Positions 48,301 through 56,229 of a stretch of DNA of 64,000 nucleotides are shown in pieces; positions within the stretch are counted from its first letter, which is position 1; each line of letters starts with the position of its first letter. Origin of the DNA: Atriophallophorus winterbourni (lineage: Eukaryota; Platyhelminthes; Trematoda; Plagiorchiida; Microphallidae). The notes under the pieces are model-generated. The model did no database searches and was not told the DNA's origin. It saw only the letters and a program-made list of their open reading frames with translations. The stretch is taken from assembly GCA_013407085.1 (NCBI GenBank), contig JACCGJ010001316.1:62001-126000 (forward strand), read 5' to 3'. Both the position numbers and the translations under genes were made by a program.

Positions 48301-51300
48301 ATGAAAGCTTACTGAGCTATTATTTAACCAAACATTGTTGTAAACTAGAGCTTACCAACACTCCATTCTGAATTTTCTTGTAAAAATAAGTTCACGATGG
48401 TCTTGGCTCGTCTGTTGCGAGTGCAAATATTGCCTACGTGGCTGTAAAATTGCTTCACAAAGTCGTCGATGGCTTGCAGTAAGCCAAGCAAACAATTGCA
48501 GTTCTTTTGACCATGCCTGGTTGAGGTGAAATTAGCAATAGTTGAAATTATTGAAATCCGTATACAACAATTCCAAAATTTTTGCATTTCATTTTACAGC
48601 TGTACATTTATGTTTACTTTTCGTTTATCGACCTTTTAAACACTGACAATTTAACTGTTAGACCATTTCTGTAAGTTCCGAACAGATGCATGTTACGGAT
48701 GAATTATTTACATGAAAATTAAACGTTTTGTTCCGATAATTTTTTAATGTTGAATTTTCTCTACAACTCTATATTTGATTTTGCTTACCGAGTTGTTTAA
48801 CTTTAAGGCATATGCTTGATGAGATATTACCAAATGTTTTTCGGATATCCTACCGTTAACCCTCATCATCATGTGCATCAGTGTTCATTTGAATAAGTAG
48901 GTTGATTTTAGCACTTATACAGTAAATGCTTCAGAATTCAAACTTTCCCTGTAGCCGCTCCACTGTTAGTAAGCATGTAGATCTTGATCGTATCATGTTT
49001 ACTGGAATCGGTGAAACGGGTCGTTTATTGGTGTGTGATGGAAAAGATGCAAATAAGGACATAATGTCAAAAACAAGATAATGCTTGAGAGCCGCGTTTA
49101 AATAGGGTTTGTACAAATAAACACGGTGTTCAAATACAGAAGCGCTCATGGCGCTCATATACGACCAATTTAGAGGGTTGCTCACATCCCATGAACAAAC
49201 ACATCACAACGGGCTTCTGGCTGTTTGTCGTCGTCAGGTTGAGACAGCAAAGATTAGGTTTAGTAAGCCTTGAAGACGTGAAAAGTTGTAAAAGAAGTAA
49301 TATTTGGAAGTCTCTGTTAAATGTTTTTGTGTTTGAACAACGTGGTTCAGTGAAAGAATCTTATTTAACAAAGGCCATCAATTAATTCTTATTACTTTCC
49401 ATTGATTGAATGCTCACTAAAATTAATCTTATTCTTTCATTTACTCACACAAGCGGTCAGAAACAGGTTTGGGTGTGTAATTGAGGGGGATGTAAGCATA
49501 ACTATAAATATATTGTTCGAATCCTAGAGGTACACAAAAATCCAACAATATTTACAACCACGAGCGAAATGTTTTACTCAACATGAAGCTATCTTACCGA
49601 CGATAACTGACCCATATTATGACTGATTTGTATATTATCATAATCTGAGTTGCGACAGTGTGTAAGCATTGAAAACCATAACTCTCAATTCACGTTCCGA
49701 TTAATTTAATAGGAGGAACAGAACAACATAAGGATATTTGAAATTAACCTACCCTTATTTCGCCGACTCCTATTAGGACATTAATAAATTTCGCGACTTC
49801 CATTATTCGATTATTTGAATCTGCCATTGCACTTGGGAAATGTTGTATGGCTGAACGCAATAAACTCTGGCCGATTTTTGAATAAATATTGGTTCTCAAT
49901 TGAGTGAACAAGAAATCATGTTTGCTGCGTTTACCAGAATGCAAGTTGTGTAATATAAAAGACTAAATCACGGGGCGCGAAAATTGTCGAAATTATGCTT
50001 TGCAATTTTTTATACGTTGCCAAATTGGTGACCTTGCGAACTCGACGCCAGTGAGGTCACAACCAACCCGACAGAGACGGCAAGTTGCGACCTATCAGCG
50101 GGGTAAATTGCACTGCAATCTGGATTACATAACCTTCGCAGTTGGTCTTTATTGAAAAAATAATCTAAGCATTGTTCTAAATCATTGTTCTGTTCTATAG
50201 AATAGCGATGACGGAATTTAAAATGAATATAATTGCTTAGGTCAGAAATGACCCCGAACTACTGTCACATAAGATTGGCATAACGAATTACGATGGTCAA
50301 TATGCGGAACTACAGATTAAAAAATTGAGACATTAGGGAAATGGTTACAAAGTAATAATTTTGTCGTTGCTCATATCCTCTAAATTATATTTCTCTATTG
50401 ATATCTCATTGATTACCAAAAATCTGCAAACAAGGATTATTCATCCCCATAAACTATTCAAATGTTGTCTGAAAAGTTTGGTCAATCAATCAATAGATTG
50501 TGTTTCCAACGGGATTTTTCTCACTTAAAATAATACTTATTCGGAGAGATTCGTTCTTGTTAGCCTCCTTCGATCGATGTCGACCAAGGCTTTACATCGG
50601 AAGCGCATGACGGTTTTATGCTCCACAGCATTTCGAACGAATAAACAGTCGGATTCTGAAGACAACTATCCTTCACGCAGCGCTCATATATTCGTAGAAT
50701 AGGATTGCAAATAGTACTAATAAATTATCTTTAGAGAGCCTTGTCACAGTGAGTGAGGTTGACACTGACTCAGTGAGAGCAGCTGCTCGCTAATCATTTT
50801 ACAGCTCAGAGATTTTGATAATGCTATCCGCATTGATAAGTTCGAAACTGGCAGTACAGTGGTTCAAGGGTGGTACGTACATAAAACGACTGATCTCATT
50901 GATTGTTGATCTATTACAAAATCAGTAAAATATACTCGATTGACTGACCTCTTCAAATAAAATTGGAATGACCCTCCGGCCGCTGCATCGTGTTGCAGAC
51001 AATCTAATGATAACCATTTCAATTGGTCACGATTCTTCATATTTTCTCTTGCGCTTTTGAAGTGACTCGGCTTGATTCGCGGTGTAAGCTCTGTGTAGTA
51101 CAATTCTTGTTCCATAGTAAAACACACACTTCTTTCAGTTTCTGTAGTACATTGTTGTTGGCACTGGAATTGATCACCATTTAGCTCAGAGAAACAAAGG
51201 TTCAACGTTTCCCACTTTGACGCAGGCTTACAGTTTAAACCCAACAAGTGTTCTAATTTGCAGGGATTAAACCATGAAGATTCATTGTTAATCAGAGATA

Positions 51301-51851
51301 AGACACCACTGCTAAATCTCGAATGATAGCTGTGCGTTTCTTTGTCATTTGTACAATAAGTTGAATCGAACTGTTTCAAATTTTGAGTGCAAATTTGATA
51401 ATCGACTAGTTCTTCGGAATTATTAGCATCTTGGAAATCATCTGGCGGTTTTTTGAACGACTTTGTTTCCTGCTCAACAGCATAAATCCCTTGTTGTTGC
51501 GAGGAAAATTTAGCATCCATTGAGATATGAGTTGCGTCAAGTTCACCGGTTTTGTTGAAATTTCGGATAAAAGACTCATGCCATTTCGGCTGAAAATCAA
51601 ATACGGAAATGTCCTTATTCGAAGATCTGATTTCCCAATGGAGTAACCAGCATGGTAGCCAGTAGTATTTGATGTAGTATAATGCATCATTTTGAACGGT
51701 ATGCCAGAGTTTATCACCGAGATGTTGCGCAGAATTTCTAATCGGATCTGGTTGCATCGGATGGATGCATTGTGAAATAACATCGATAGCCAAGCGCAAA
51801 TGACAACTCGTGGTCAGATTCAATTTGAGGCGATACCGTTTTTCCAAATCG
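33145..51851 (-). CDS. RGS22: RGS22-like multi-RGS-domain protein (13 exons, 5' end missing)
   Basis: RGS domains bind G-protein alpha subunits. RGS22 is a large testis-expressed protein with several divergent RGS domains. Exons recognised, 5' to 3': 50949-51851, 48356-48516, 46240-46403, 45110-45223, 42230-42329, 39862-39923, 39189-39371, 37628-37787, 37382-37486, 37106-37297, 36205-36273, 34371-34614, 33145-33305. All introns are GT-AG and the phases fit except across 45224-46239, where a small exon is probably missing. Similarity to vertebrate RGS22 follows its order: LEKRYRLKLN with YYIKYYWLPCWLLHW; LLGLLQAIDDFVKQFY; FAELERFCLDFLQPLWLEFL; MKKFRSWLLEQM; EEMKPLLDNGLIFCIEVVRY; IIMKHLLPYWTHFC. 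The first RGS domain and N-terminus should lie beyond 51851, possibly in the 1,000-base gap. The related protein RGSL1 is an alternative name. Confidence 0.75.
34371..34614 (-). CDS. RGS22: RGS22-like exon l
   Basis: 244 nt encoding VIADTNVVKKLIFNVSKQI, DPVFEIIMKHLLPYWTHFCR and a tail. PYWTHFC equals the FWPQFC end of the last RGS domain in vertebrate RGS22. The donor gtaagt is preferred over the in-frame stop shortly after it because the next exon joins in phase. Confidence 0.8.
34858..34925 (-). repeat. Hammerhead family A fossil
   Basis: The minus strand carries CCUGAUGAGUGC-AGACA-GC, the 5' half of a family A hammerhead, but GAAA-CCGG-UC is deleted. GGGACAG flanks as in other family A copies. 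It lies in an intron of the RGS22-like gene. Confidence 0.6.
36205..36273 (-). CDS. RGS22: RGS22-like exon k (tentative)
   Basis: 69 nt, phase 0-0, encoding FRAEDVATTCFRISQRIVEK-IVN. It fills the expected about 25-residue space between exons j and l, and QRIVEKIVN resembles KKITTIINC of vertebrate RGS22. The donor gttgtt is weak, so this exon is a proposal. Confidence 0.5.
36538..36812 (+). mobile_element. Hammerhead repeat family A, nested insertion with 14-bp TSD
   Basis: Inserted into family B copy 1 at AAGTAGTATATGAC, duplicated at 36524-36537 and 36813-36826. The uninterrupted site is visible in family B copy 2 near 47060-47075. It begins with GCGCTTGTATGCCACTG and ends with arms TGCATCTCCTTCACACA (36660 on) and its complement (36793-36808), which fold back on each other around a CGCATGCGCATGCG centre. 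The right arm holds a hammerhead (36744-36785); the left arm holds a mirrored one without its CUGAUGA half. Confidence 0.85.
36744..36785 (+). ncRNA. Hammerhead ribozyme, family A, core intact
   Basis: Type I layout: stem I CCCUAC/GUGUGG (one mismatch, one wobble), CUGAUGA (36750-36756), stem II GUGC/GCAC with loop AAAUA, GAAA (36770-36773), palindromic ACCGGU, cleavage expected after C36779. The very short stem III suggests activity as a dimer, as proposed for other minimal type I hammerheads. Confidence 0.85.
36847..36889 (-). ncRNA. Hammerhead ribozyme, family B, C3-to-U variant
   Basis: On the minus strand: stem I GCAUAC/GUGUGC, stem II GCGG/CCGC with a six-base loop, GAAA, CCGG and UC all as in the intact copy at 46993. 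The core reads UUGAUGA instead of CUGAUGA, changing an essential core base, so cleavage is probably lost. Confidence 0.8.
37106..37297 (-). CDS. RGS22: RGS22-like exon j
   Basis: 192 nt encoding RRFRSLLEACAARRSGPKAY, then FYRFLVVRSFEEMKPLLDNG and LIFCIEVVRYV, matching vertebrate RGS22 FQRFVALKGDLLENGLLFWQEVQKY. The acceptor is cgttttag and the donor gtatgt. It is preceded by an 84-nt intron. Confidence 0.82.
37382..37486 (-). CDS. RGS22: RGS22-like exon i
   Basis: 105 nt, phase 0 at both ends, encoding a charged linker (ESRGRCSLINDEENAEYDTS and onward). The open frame continues past the chosen donor gtcatt, so the 3' boundary is less certain. Confidence 0.55.
37628..37787 (-). CDS. RGS22: RGS22-like exon h
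   Basis: 160 nt encoding a basic, probably helical segment (TFLKQASPKQLELKVALRKR and LKLLQSEFHTFIK). Only one frame is open. The acceptor is tgttttag and the donor gttagt. Confidence 0.75.
38490..39000 (+). mobile_element. Zinc-finger LINE, strongly decayed 3' part
   Basis: It aligns with 11715-12190 of the long copy: CGCCACCTTCGCTGGCTTG, TCTACTCTATGAAATGTTGA, CACTTGCGGTACCAATACGT, ACTGCTGTCTTAGCTGAACGC, CTGTGGAACATGAA and a CCACGGTC...CCAA end. Many small deletions; no frame is open. It lies in an intron of the RGS22-like gene. Confidence 0.78.
39189..39371 (-). CDS. RGS22: RGS22-like exon g
   Basis: 183 nt encoding MKKFRSWLLEQMNNDPSSAQ and KWTQLERILEFAEKATKLL, RGS helices like FRQFLETHSS...WTDIEQFRRI of vertebrate RGS22. 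The donor is gtaaga; it joins by GA+A to the next exon. Confidence 0.78.
39862..39923 (-). CDS. RGS22: RGS22-like exon f
   Basis: 62 nt encoding LSGDQFDFTENMLKECLLNP plus two bases, the first helix of an RGS domain. It joins in phase to MKKFRSWLLEQ of the next exon. The acceptor is atttttcag and the donor gtaagt. Confidence 0.75.
39924..42229 (-). other. RGS22-like intron e-f (2.3 kb)
   Basis: AT-rich intron without recognisable repeats, RNA genes or further exons. Confidence 0.6.
42230..42329 (-). CDS. RGS22: RGS22-like exon e
   Basis: 100 nt encoding a charged linker (YPLTARELKYDAQSS then RDKHGGKKTRDD). The acceptor is cttcttcaaag and the donor gtaaga. Only one frame is open and its phases fit both neighbours; sequence conservation is weak. 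Confidence 0.65.
43395..43640. repeat. Hammerhead repeat family A/C relative with direct-repeat ends
   Basis: TTTTGGTGCTCACATCC followed by CAGCA occurs at both ends about 217 bp apart. Near the left end the minus strand reads CUGACUA-UGGC-AUACA-GCCA-GAAA (about 43426-43461), a hammerhead with G8 changed and the CCGG-U part altered. The layout again looks like one unit with a repeated end. Confidence 0.65.
43740..43997 (-). repeat. Hammerhead repeat family A, joined to a LINE tail
   Basis: It shares GGAGCGCTTGTATGCCACTG, GGATAAGGCTGGTACGACC and the hammerhead with other family A copies. GGTTGGTCGTA...CCTTATCC at 43957-43977 repeats the preceding segment in inverted form, giving a foldback. 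At about 43998 it changes directly into the zinc-finger LINE tail. Confidence 0.75.
43776..43817 (-). ncRNA. Hammerhead ribozyme, family A, A9-to-C variant
   Basis: Minus strand: stem I CCCUAC/GUUGGG (five of six pairs), core CUGAUGC, stem II GUGC/GCAC with loop AAACA, GAAA, ACCGGU and C. Only the last base of the CUGAUGA core differs, so it is a nearly intact but probably inactive ribozyme. Confidence 0.8.
43945..44307 (+). CDS. Zinc-finger tail ORF of LINE, chimeric start
   Basis: A 120-codon open frame. The first about 18 codons come from the adjoining hammerhead repeat. The rest is the LINE C-terminus: GRPHLRYKDVCKRDMKALDI, SWEELAIDR, an AERRSRRRR basic stretch and a CKRCGRDCSSQIGLFSHSKSC zinc finger. 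No stop interrupts it, so this is a recent copy. There is no evidence that it is expressed; it is most likely just a truncated insertion. Confidence 0.6.
   Translation: MNRLVVTALSSSGALQLGSRPLGRPHLRYKDVCKRDMKALDIDPASWEELAIDRLLWRHCLKRRLQAVDEQIQLLAAERRSRRRRAIDAIQQSSAYRCKRCGRDCSSQIGLFSHSKSCKT
43998..44370 (+). mobile_element. Zinc-finger LINE, 5'-truncated 3' end
   Basis: The best-preserved copy of the LINE tail in the window. It starts at the CGACCATTAGGCAGACCG block (11837 in the long copy) and ends CGACATCGACCGACGGAGGC. It lies in an intron of the RGS22-like gene, antisense to it. Confidence 0.85.
44371..45109 (-). other. RGS22-like intron d-e, remaining part
   Basis: No repeat, exon or RNA gene seen beyond the elements listed separately between 43395 and 44370. 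Confidence 0.5.
45110..45223 (-). CDS. RGS22: RGS22-like exon d
   Basis: 114 nt encoding LFHEDVFEKEFPKPNSPQDF and LIEIEDGQLTVRRKSVM, with strong acceptor (atttag) and donor (gtaagt). It joins in frame to the next exon through CG+G. It occupies the linker position between two RGS domains. Confidence 0.75.
45224..46239 (-). other. RGS22-like intron c-d, may hide a small exon
   Basis: The exons on the two sides are out of phase (0 before, 2 needed), and about 16 residues present in vertebrate RGS22 are missing here. A small exon of about 32-50 nt is therefore expected. One candidate with AG and GT borders lies near 45678-45709, but it cannot be fixed by eye. Confidence 0.45.
46240..46403 (-). 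CDS. RGS22: RGS22-like exon c
   Basis: 164 nt encoding LQLRDQITENLK, then VNIFAELERFCLDFLQPLWL and EFLKEDAFGFYRK. This is the last helices of an RGS domain, like RGS22 FEDLFDTAEEYILLLLLEPW. The donor (gtttgg) is weak and its phase does not match the next recognised exon. Confidence 0.75.
46533..46712. repeat. Foldback repeat with hammerhead-like arm
   Basis: The ends are inverted copies: GTTTGCAATGAATCGGTTAT at the left and its complement at the right, with GCTTCTGAACACAGAAGC in both arms. Read on the minus strand, the left arm shows CUGACGA-(A)-GCUUCU-loop-AGAAGC-GAAAC, close to a hammerhead core with one extra A. The right arm lacks CUGACGA. Confidence 0.7.
46884..47243 (+). mobile_element. 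Hammerhead repeat family B, copy 2 (360 bp, 11-bp TSD)
   Basis: It is flanked by ACACTCCAGCT at 46873-46883 and 47244-47254. The segment AATTTCAATTTGCAAATGAG... of about 40 bases occurs at 46894 and again at 47205, giving a period of 311 bp. It contains an intact hammerhead (46993-47035) and no ORF. It is in an intron of the RGS22-like gene, on the opposite strand. Its start and end points coincide with those of copy 1 at 36353-36984. Confidence 0.88.
46993..47035 (+). ncRNA. Hammerhead ribozyme, family B, fully intact
   Basis: Stem I GCAUAC/GUGUGC (six pairs, one G-U), core CUGAUGA (46999-47005), stem II GCGG/CCGC (47006-47009, 47016-47019) with loop CAAUAA, GAAA (47020-47023), palindromic CCGG flanked by A and U, and cleavage expected after C47029. 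All conserved residues of the type I hammerhead are present. The short ACCGGU stem III could pair between two molecules. Confidence 0.92.
47260..48355 (-). other. RGS22-like intron b-c, remaining part
   Basis: AT-rich; no supportable feature beyond the foldback and hammerhead repeats listed. Confidence 0.5.
48356..48516 (-). CDS. RGS22: RGS22-like exon b
   Basis: 161 nt encoding LLGLLQAIDDFVKQFYSHVG and then RNRRAKTIVNLFL, matching vertebrate RGS22 FWFDLQAYHQLFYQE...AQYLFATYV. Phases join exactly to the exons on both sides (AG+G before, G+CT after). A second open frame exists in the exon but breaks at the next junction. Confidence 0.8.
48985..49260. repeat. Decayed hammerhead repeat, inverted pair
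   Basis: At about 49202-49238 the minus strand reads CUGACGA-CGAC-AAACA-GCCA-GAAG, a hammerhead with a mutated GAAA. Near 49021 the plus strand has GUGAAACGGGUCG, the end of an opposed copy. GUGUGUGAUGG follows, and GTAAGCCTTGAAGA at the right end matches the 62.6-kb element. Confidence 0.55.
50010..50110 (+). repeat. Possible LTR-element primer-binding region
   Basis: AATTGGTGACCTTGCGAACT resembles the TTGGTGACC start of the segment after the 5' LTR in many Ty3/Gypsy and BEL elements. It is less AT-rich than its flanks. No LTR or gag frame can be defined, so this is weak. Confidence 0.25.
50560..50690 (-). mobile_element. Zinc-finger LINE, 3' end fragment
   Basis: The minus strand reads a decayed finger region (GCGCTGCGTGAAGGATAGTT, CGACTGTTTATTCG) and the 3' end GTCGACATCGATCGAAGGAG. 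It is 5'-truncated and lies next to exon a of the RGS22-like gene. Confidence 0.75.
50949..51851 (-). CDS. RGS22: RGS22-like exon a (end of one RGS domain, linker, start of next)
   Basis: The longest host exon (903 nt, 300 codons). It opens with DLEKRYRLKLN and runs to ALYYIKYYWLPCWLLHWEI, the second half of an RGS domain. A hydrophilic linker of about 215 residues rich in Ser, Gln and Asn follows. It ends GGSFQFYLKR, matching the AGFFFTKFC start of the next RGS domain. The acceptor is gattctcag and the donor gtcagt. Confidence 0.8.
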
Positions 51852-52079
51852 CTGAGAATCAATAAAATATAGATTTCATGAGTTATGGTGAAAAAAGCAA
51901 ATAGCTGTAAATTACCATAAGATATATGTATGAAAGTTAAACAATTCGTTAGTTCAATATTTGAATCTATGTGCTTCAAAGTAGGAGCAAAATTAATTCC
52001 AATTGTGACATCGAGAGAGGAAATTTCGACCGAAAATATATGTTTGGGTAATTTGTTTTTCCAAGCTTATGTGTAATAA

Positions 52080-52320
52080 GGATTCAGTAAGGGATTTTAG
52101 TAAACCTAGGCCAGCACGTTATTATTCACCCTGAGAAATCGGGAATGTGGAATTTGAAGGGTCGGGATACTGGAACAATTTTTAAAGAGGTGCCTGAGTG
52201 GGTGGGACCTCGTATGGATTATTCCGTATGTCAGGATTAGGTCAGCTCGAATGCGTCTGCGCTCGATGGTGCACAATCCAAGTCAAGTAAATCGCTTCTC
52301 CAAGGGTAGATTATTCAAGC
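52080..52320 (-). mobile_element. CR1-like LINE, C-terminal fragment
   Basis: The minus strand encodes RRRIRADLILTYGIIHTRSH, then PLRHLFK and IPHSRFLRVNNN. This matches the C-terminal stretch RRIRSDLMLTFKILHSVNHS...LKHLLK...IPHSRLDIRRN of the element at 57810-59930. An in-frame stop lies near the start. Confidence 0.78.
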
Positions 52321-54229
52321 AAGTAACCATTTAGTTGCTTTATGATAAATCATCTCGAGATATCTTTTTGTAGATGTGTTCACTTAATCAAAGTTAGTCA
52401 AATTACGTTTATTGATATGGAAAAATCATAGATAAGAAATGGACATTTTAAAATGTCCAGACTTTGTTAATATCAGTTATTGGAAAATAGCATTGTATCT
52501 AACAATGCACGTTATTCAAATCTGAGCAATAATCTTTAAATTAATCCAGCTGTTAGATGCAGACAAATAAACAAATTAGGAACGCTTGTTAAAATCTGGA
52601 TTTTTCTTCAGAATTAGTGAAACATGTATGATATTTTTATTTTGTTATAAATGATGGTTGAACGCATTTCATACTTATCGAACGTTCTAATTAACATAAA
52701 TTGTAATCCATTAAATTTAGAATACTTTGAGAACAAGTATTTAATAATTACCGCGCAATGCTGACAATGAAACCCATAATGCTTATTTTCGGAACTCATT
52801 GTTTATAATAGTCTGCTTTCTTTTAGTATACAAAGAATTTGGTCTAAACATCTTGGAAAAATTTAACGCTCATGTGGGATTGTCTGCAGCACATCACATA
52901 ATCACGGGTTAAGTTTACAGGAACGATTGATCAAGGAATCCGGAGTTCTAATGAAGAAGAGAAATCATGACCAATCGATATGCCTCACATATCCTCAAAT
53001 CCATTTTTTAAATAAATTTCATAAAAAAGACCTTTGCAATCAACGAGGAAAAAAGTCCAGCTTGTATACTGACTACACCATTTTAAACAACTACTATAGA
53101 TGAAGTGTGAATCCACATTGAAGTATTTTCTAAAACTATATTTACTTATAATATTGAGTTTTGAATAATAGTGTTTTGTTGGATTGTGTCAATATTGGTT
53201 TATCGGGTATTAAATCATATAATATAGAGCTCGTCAAAATGATTTTTAGGAAACTTAAAATCAGGGAACAATTTTACAAAAGCTTTCAACACAAAAGATG
53301 ACATTTGATCTATCGAAAATGACCTGTGCTCACGTCAGCCACGTTGGAATAACTGGGTTGTGCGGAATTTTGCACATGTTTCGAAGGATATAGTACTAAT
53401 AAGTAGTTACGAGAGCGACAACAGTTCTCCGAAATTCCTCATACGTTAAATATACGTTTTGAGGAAACACAAAAATTGCGCTACATCAGAACTGAATTTG
53501 TGAAAATTCACACACAGAGTTTGATGGAAATAAACTTGAACCGTTTTGCACAGAACTGATATATTCAGATTGGCTCACCTTACAAATTAAGACAATCAGA
53601 CAGAAATAAGTTCAATTCGAAAATACATAAATTAATGCATTCGTATTAGGATTTGTTTATTCCTCGCACAAAATAATCGCATTTAATACTTTTCGGGTCT
53701 AAAGATATTTAGTTTATTCAACTAGCGTTGATCGTTTTTGAATAAATTATTAGATAATATAAAATTGCAAGTACTGTCATTATCACAACTGAGAAATAGA
53801 GTATTTTCGTTTTTCATACATATATCACACAACTAGAATAATCTGAAATATGTCACATTAAAATAAGCTCTTCAGAATATATCTAAGATGGAATTTAATG
53901 GAGAATATGCGTACTGAAATTCGGTGGCACTTAAAGAAACGTACAAAACTTAAAAGTAGTACAATTCATTTTTGTCTGAATGATCATCGAATGACGATTC
54001 AAAAAGTTTGAACAAAAACTACAATTGTTCGATATTATTTGCGCTTTTCATGGCAGTTATGGCTGTAGAAACTTATTTCTATTCATATGTTGCGTGATGG
54101 ACCAGCTTGAAATAAATTTAAAAAAGACTATTAAGTACAGCTGGTCTAGAATATGGACCGGCATCAAAATATTAATGCAACTCCAAATCTTCTGCTGCAT
54201 TCAAAAATATATACAAATATATATACATA
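52321..54229. other. Non-coding stretch, expected upstream part of the RGS22-like gene
   Basis: The exon completing the first RGS domain should lie upstream of 51851, but no W-rich RGS segment with good splice sites was found here. AT-rich, with no repeats recognised. Confidence 0.4.
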
Positions 54230-55075
54230 CAGTGGAACCCGGGTACAACGAATCGCTGGGGAGAGAGTAAAATGTTCGTTAAAAGCGGAGTTCGTTGTAA
54301 GTAAAACGCATTGTCAGACATGTGATTTTGCCGCCGTTTTTCTGTACACGTGTAAACAAGTGAAGATGGTCTTACCTTTGTGTGTTTCTGCATTCGTGTA
54401 ATCCATTTGATGATTGGATAATGTCACAGCATACAGATCACAACATTAAATACAAGTTCATGTTAATAATAGTAAATGTATTCTAAAACAAAGTAGTAAA
54501 AACATCTTTCACACACTGATAGTCCAATCTCACGCTTTCATGAAGTAGATGGCTATGCTATTTTGTTTAAATTTTGACTTCGCCACCGCCTCGATTTCTC
54601 TCTCCACAAATTCAAGTTCTCTTTCGACGTCTCTTCCTTCTATCCTAAAAATCTCATGCAGAGATCAAGAGCACTCCTGGCATCTTTCACAGACGGAGCT
54701 ACCAGTCACAGAAAATTCACGTGATTTTCTTGTGCGTGCGTGCGAGTCAGTTAGCACACTGTAGGCTAGGCTACCTGTGTCTCGCCAAGCTGTGTGTCAG
54801 TTCTATTCTTAGCGCACTGCAGGCCACTCTTGACGGAGCGTTGTGTGTTAAAGGCAAGACAAAGCGAGTTCGTTGTATGTATGAACTTTATTGAACAAAC
54901 ATAGCTGTCGGGAACGTGTACAGTGTTCGTAAAAGGCGAGATTCGTAACGAACAGATTCGTTGTACTAATGTTTTAAATAGACTTACAAAGAAGGAATTT
55001 ATTTGGGAAATCATGATGTGTTCGTCCAACCCAAGAATTCGTTGTAAACGAGTTCGTTGTAGGTGGGTTCCACTG
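54230..55075. mobile_element. Pogo/Tigger-like non-autonomous DNA transposon, 846 bp
   Basis: The terminal inverted repeats begin CAGTGGAACCC and continue TACAACGAA on both sides, with three mismatches in about 23 bases. The element is flanked by TA dinucleotides (54228-54229 and 55076-55077), as for Tc1/mariner/pogo elements. Several TTCGTTGTA words repeat inside near both ends. No transposase frame was seen. Confidence 0.8.
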
Positions 55076-55078
55076 TAT

Positions 55079-56078
55079 NNNNNNNNNNNNNNNNNNNNNN
55101 NNNNNNNNNNNNNNNNNNNNNNNNNNNNNNNNNNNNNNNNNNNNNNNNNNNNNNNNNNNNNNNNNNNNNNNNNNNNNNNNNNNNNNNNNNNNNNNNNNNN
55201 NNNNNNNNNNNNNNNNNNNNNNNNNNNNNNNNNNNNNNNNNNNNNNNNNNNNNNNNNNNNNNNNNNNNNNNNNNNNNNNNNNNNNNNNNNNNNNNNNNNN
55301 NNNNNNNNNNNNNNNNNNNNNNNNNNNNNNNNNNNNNNNNNNNNNNNNNNNNNNNNNNNNNNNNNNNNNNNNNNNNNNNNNNNNNNNNNNNNNNNNNNNN
55401 NNNNNNNNNNNNNNNNNNNNNNNNNNNNNNNNNNNNNNNNNNNNNNNNNNNNNNNNNNNNNNNNNNNNNNNNNNNNNNNNNNNNNNNNNNNNNNNNNNNN
55501 NNNNNNNNNNNNNNNNNNNNNNNNNNNNNNNNNNNNNNNNNNNNNNNNNNNNNNNNNNNNNNNNNNNNNNNNNNNNNNNNNNNNNNNNNNNNNNNNNNNN
55601 NNNNNNNNNNNNNNNNNNNNNNNNNNNNNNNNNNNNNNNNNNNNNNNNNNNNNNNNNNNNNNNNNNNNNNNNNNNNNNNNNNNNNNNNNNNNNNNNNNNN
55701 NNNNNNNNNNNNNNNNNNNNNNNNNNNNNNNNNNNNNNNNNNNNNNNNNNNNNNNNNNNNNNNNNNNNNNNNNNNNNNNNNNNNNNNNNNNNNNNNNNNN
55801 NNNNNNNNNNNNNNNNNNNNNNNNNNNNNNNNNNNNNNNNNNNNNNNNNNNNNNNNNNNNNNNNNNNNNNNNNNNNNNNNNNNNNNNNNNNNNNNNNNNN
55901 NNNNNNNNNNNNNNNNNNNNNNNNNNNNNNNNNNNNNNNNNNNNNNNNNNNNNNNNNNNNNNNNNNNNNNNNNNNNNNNNNNNNNNNNNNNNNNNNNNNN
56001 NNNNNNNNNNNNNNNNNNNNNNNNNNNNNNNNNNNNNNNNNNNNNNNNNNNNNNNNNNNNNNNNNNNNNNNNNNNNNN
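55079..56078. other. Assembly gap, 1,000 Ns
   Basis: A run of exactly 1,000 undetermined bases, likely a placeholder of unknown true size. It may hide the 5' part of the CR1-like copy that follows or an exon of the RGS22-like gene. Long open frames reported across it are artefacts. Confidence 0.99.
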
Positions 56079-56229
56079 TATTCACACATTCGCTCACTTG
56101 TGACACTCTTTGCATTCGGTGAATACGCGAGTTGAGTGACAGTTGCGTTATCTCTGACCACACGGGCTGGGCCAACAGTAGTGCAGTACAGACATAACAC
56201 CCTACATTTGTTTGAACATAAATTCAAGT

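Noticed and set aside
49744..49944. 66-codon minus-strand frame between RGS22-like exons a and b, with a possible acceptor
   Set aside because: Including it breaks the reading frame of exon b, whose frame is fixed by similarity and by its phase on both sides. No homology recognised.
50864..51979. The full 371-codon open frame taken as a single-exon gene
   Set aside because: Only 50949-51851 behaves as coding: a splice acceptor and donor lie inside the frame at the points where similarity to RGS22 starts and ends.
54766..56227. Open frames of 346-469 codons on both strands
   Set aside because: They run through the 1,000-N gap and consist almost only of unknown residues.
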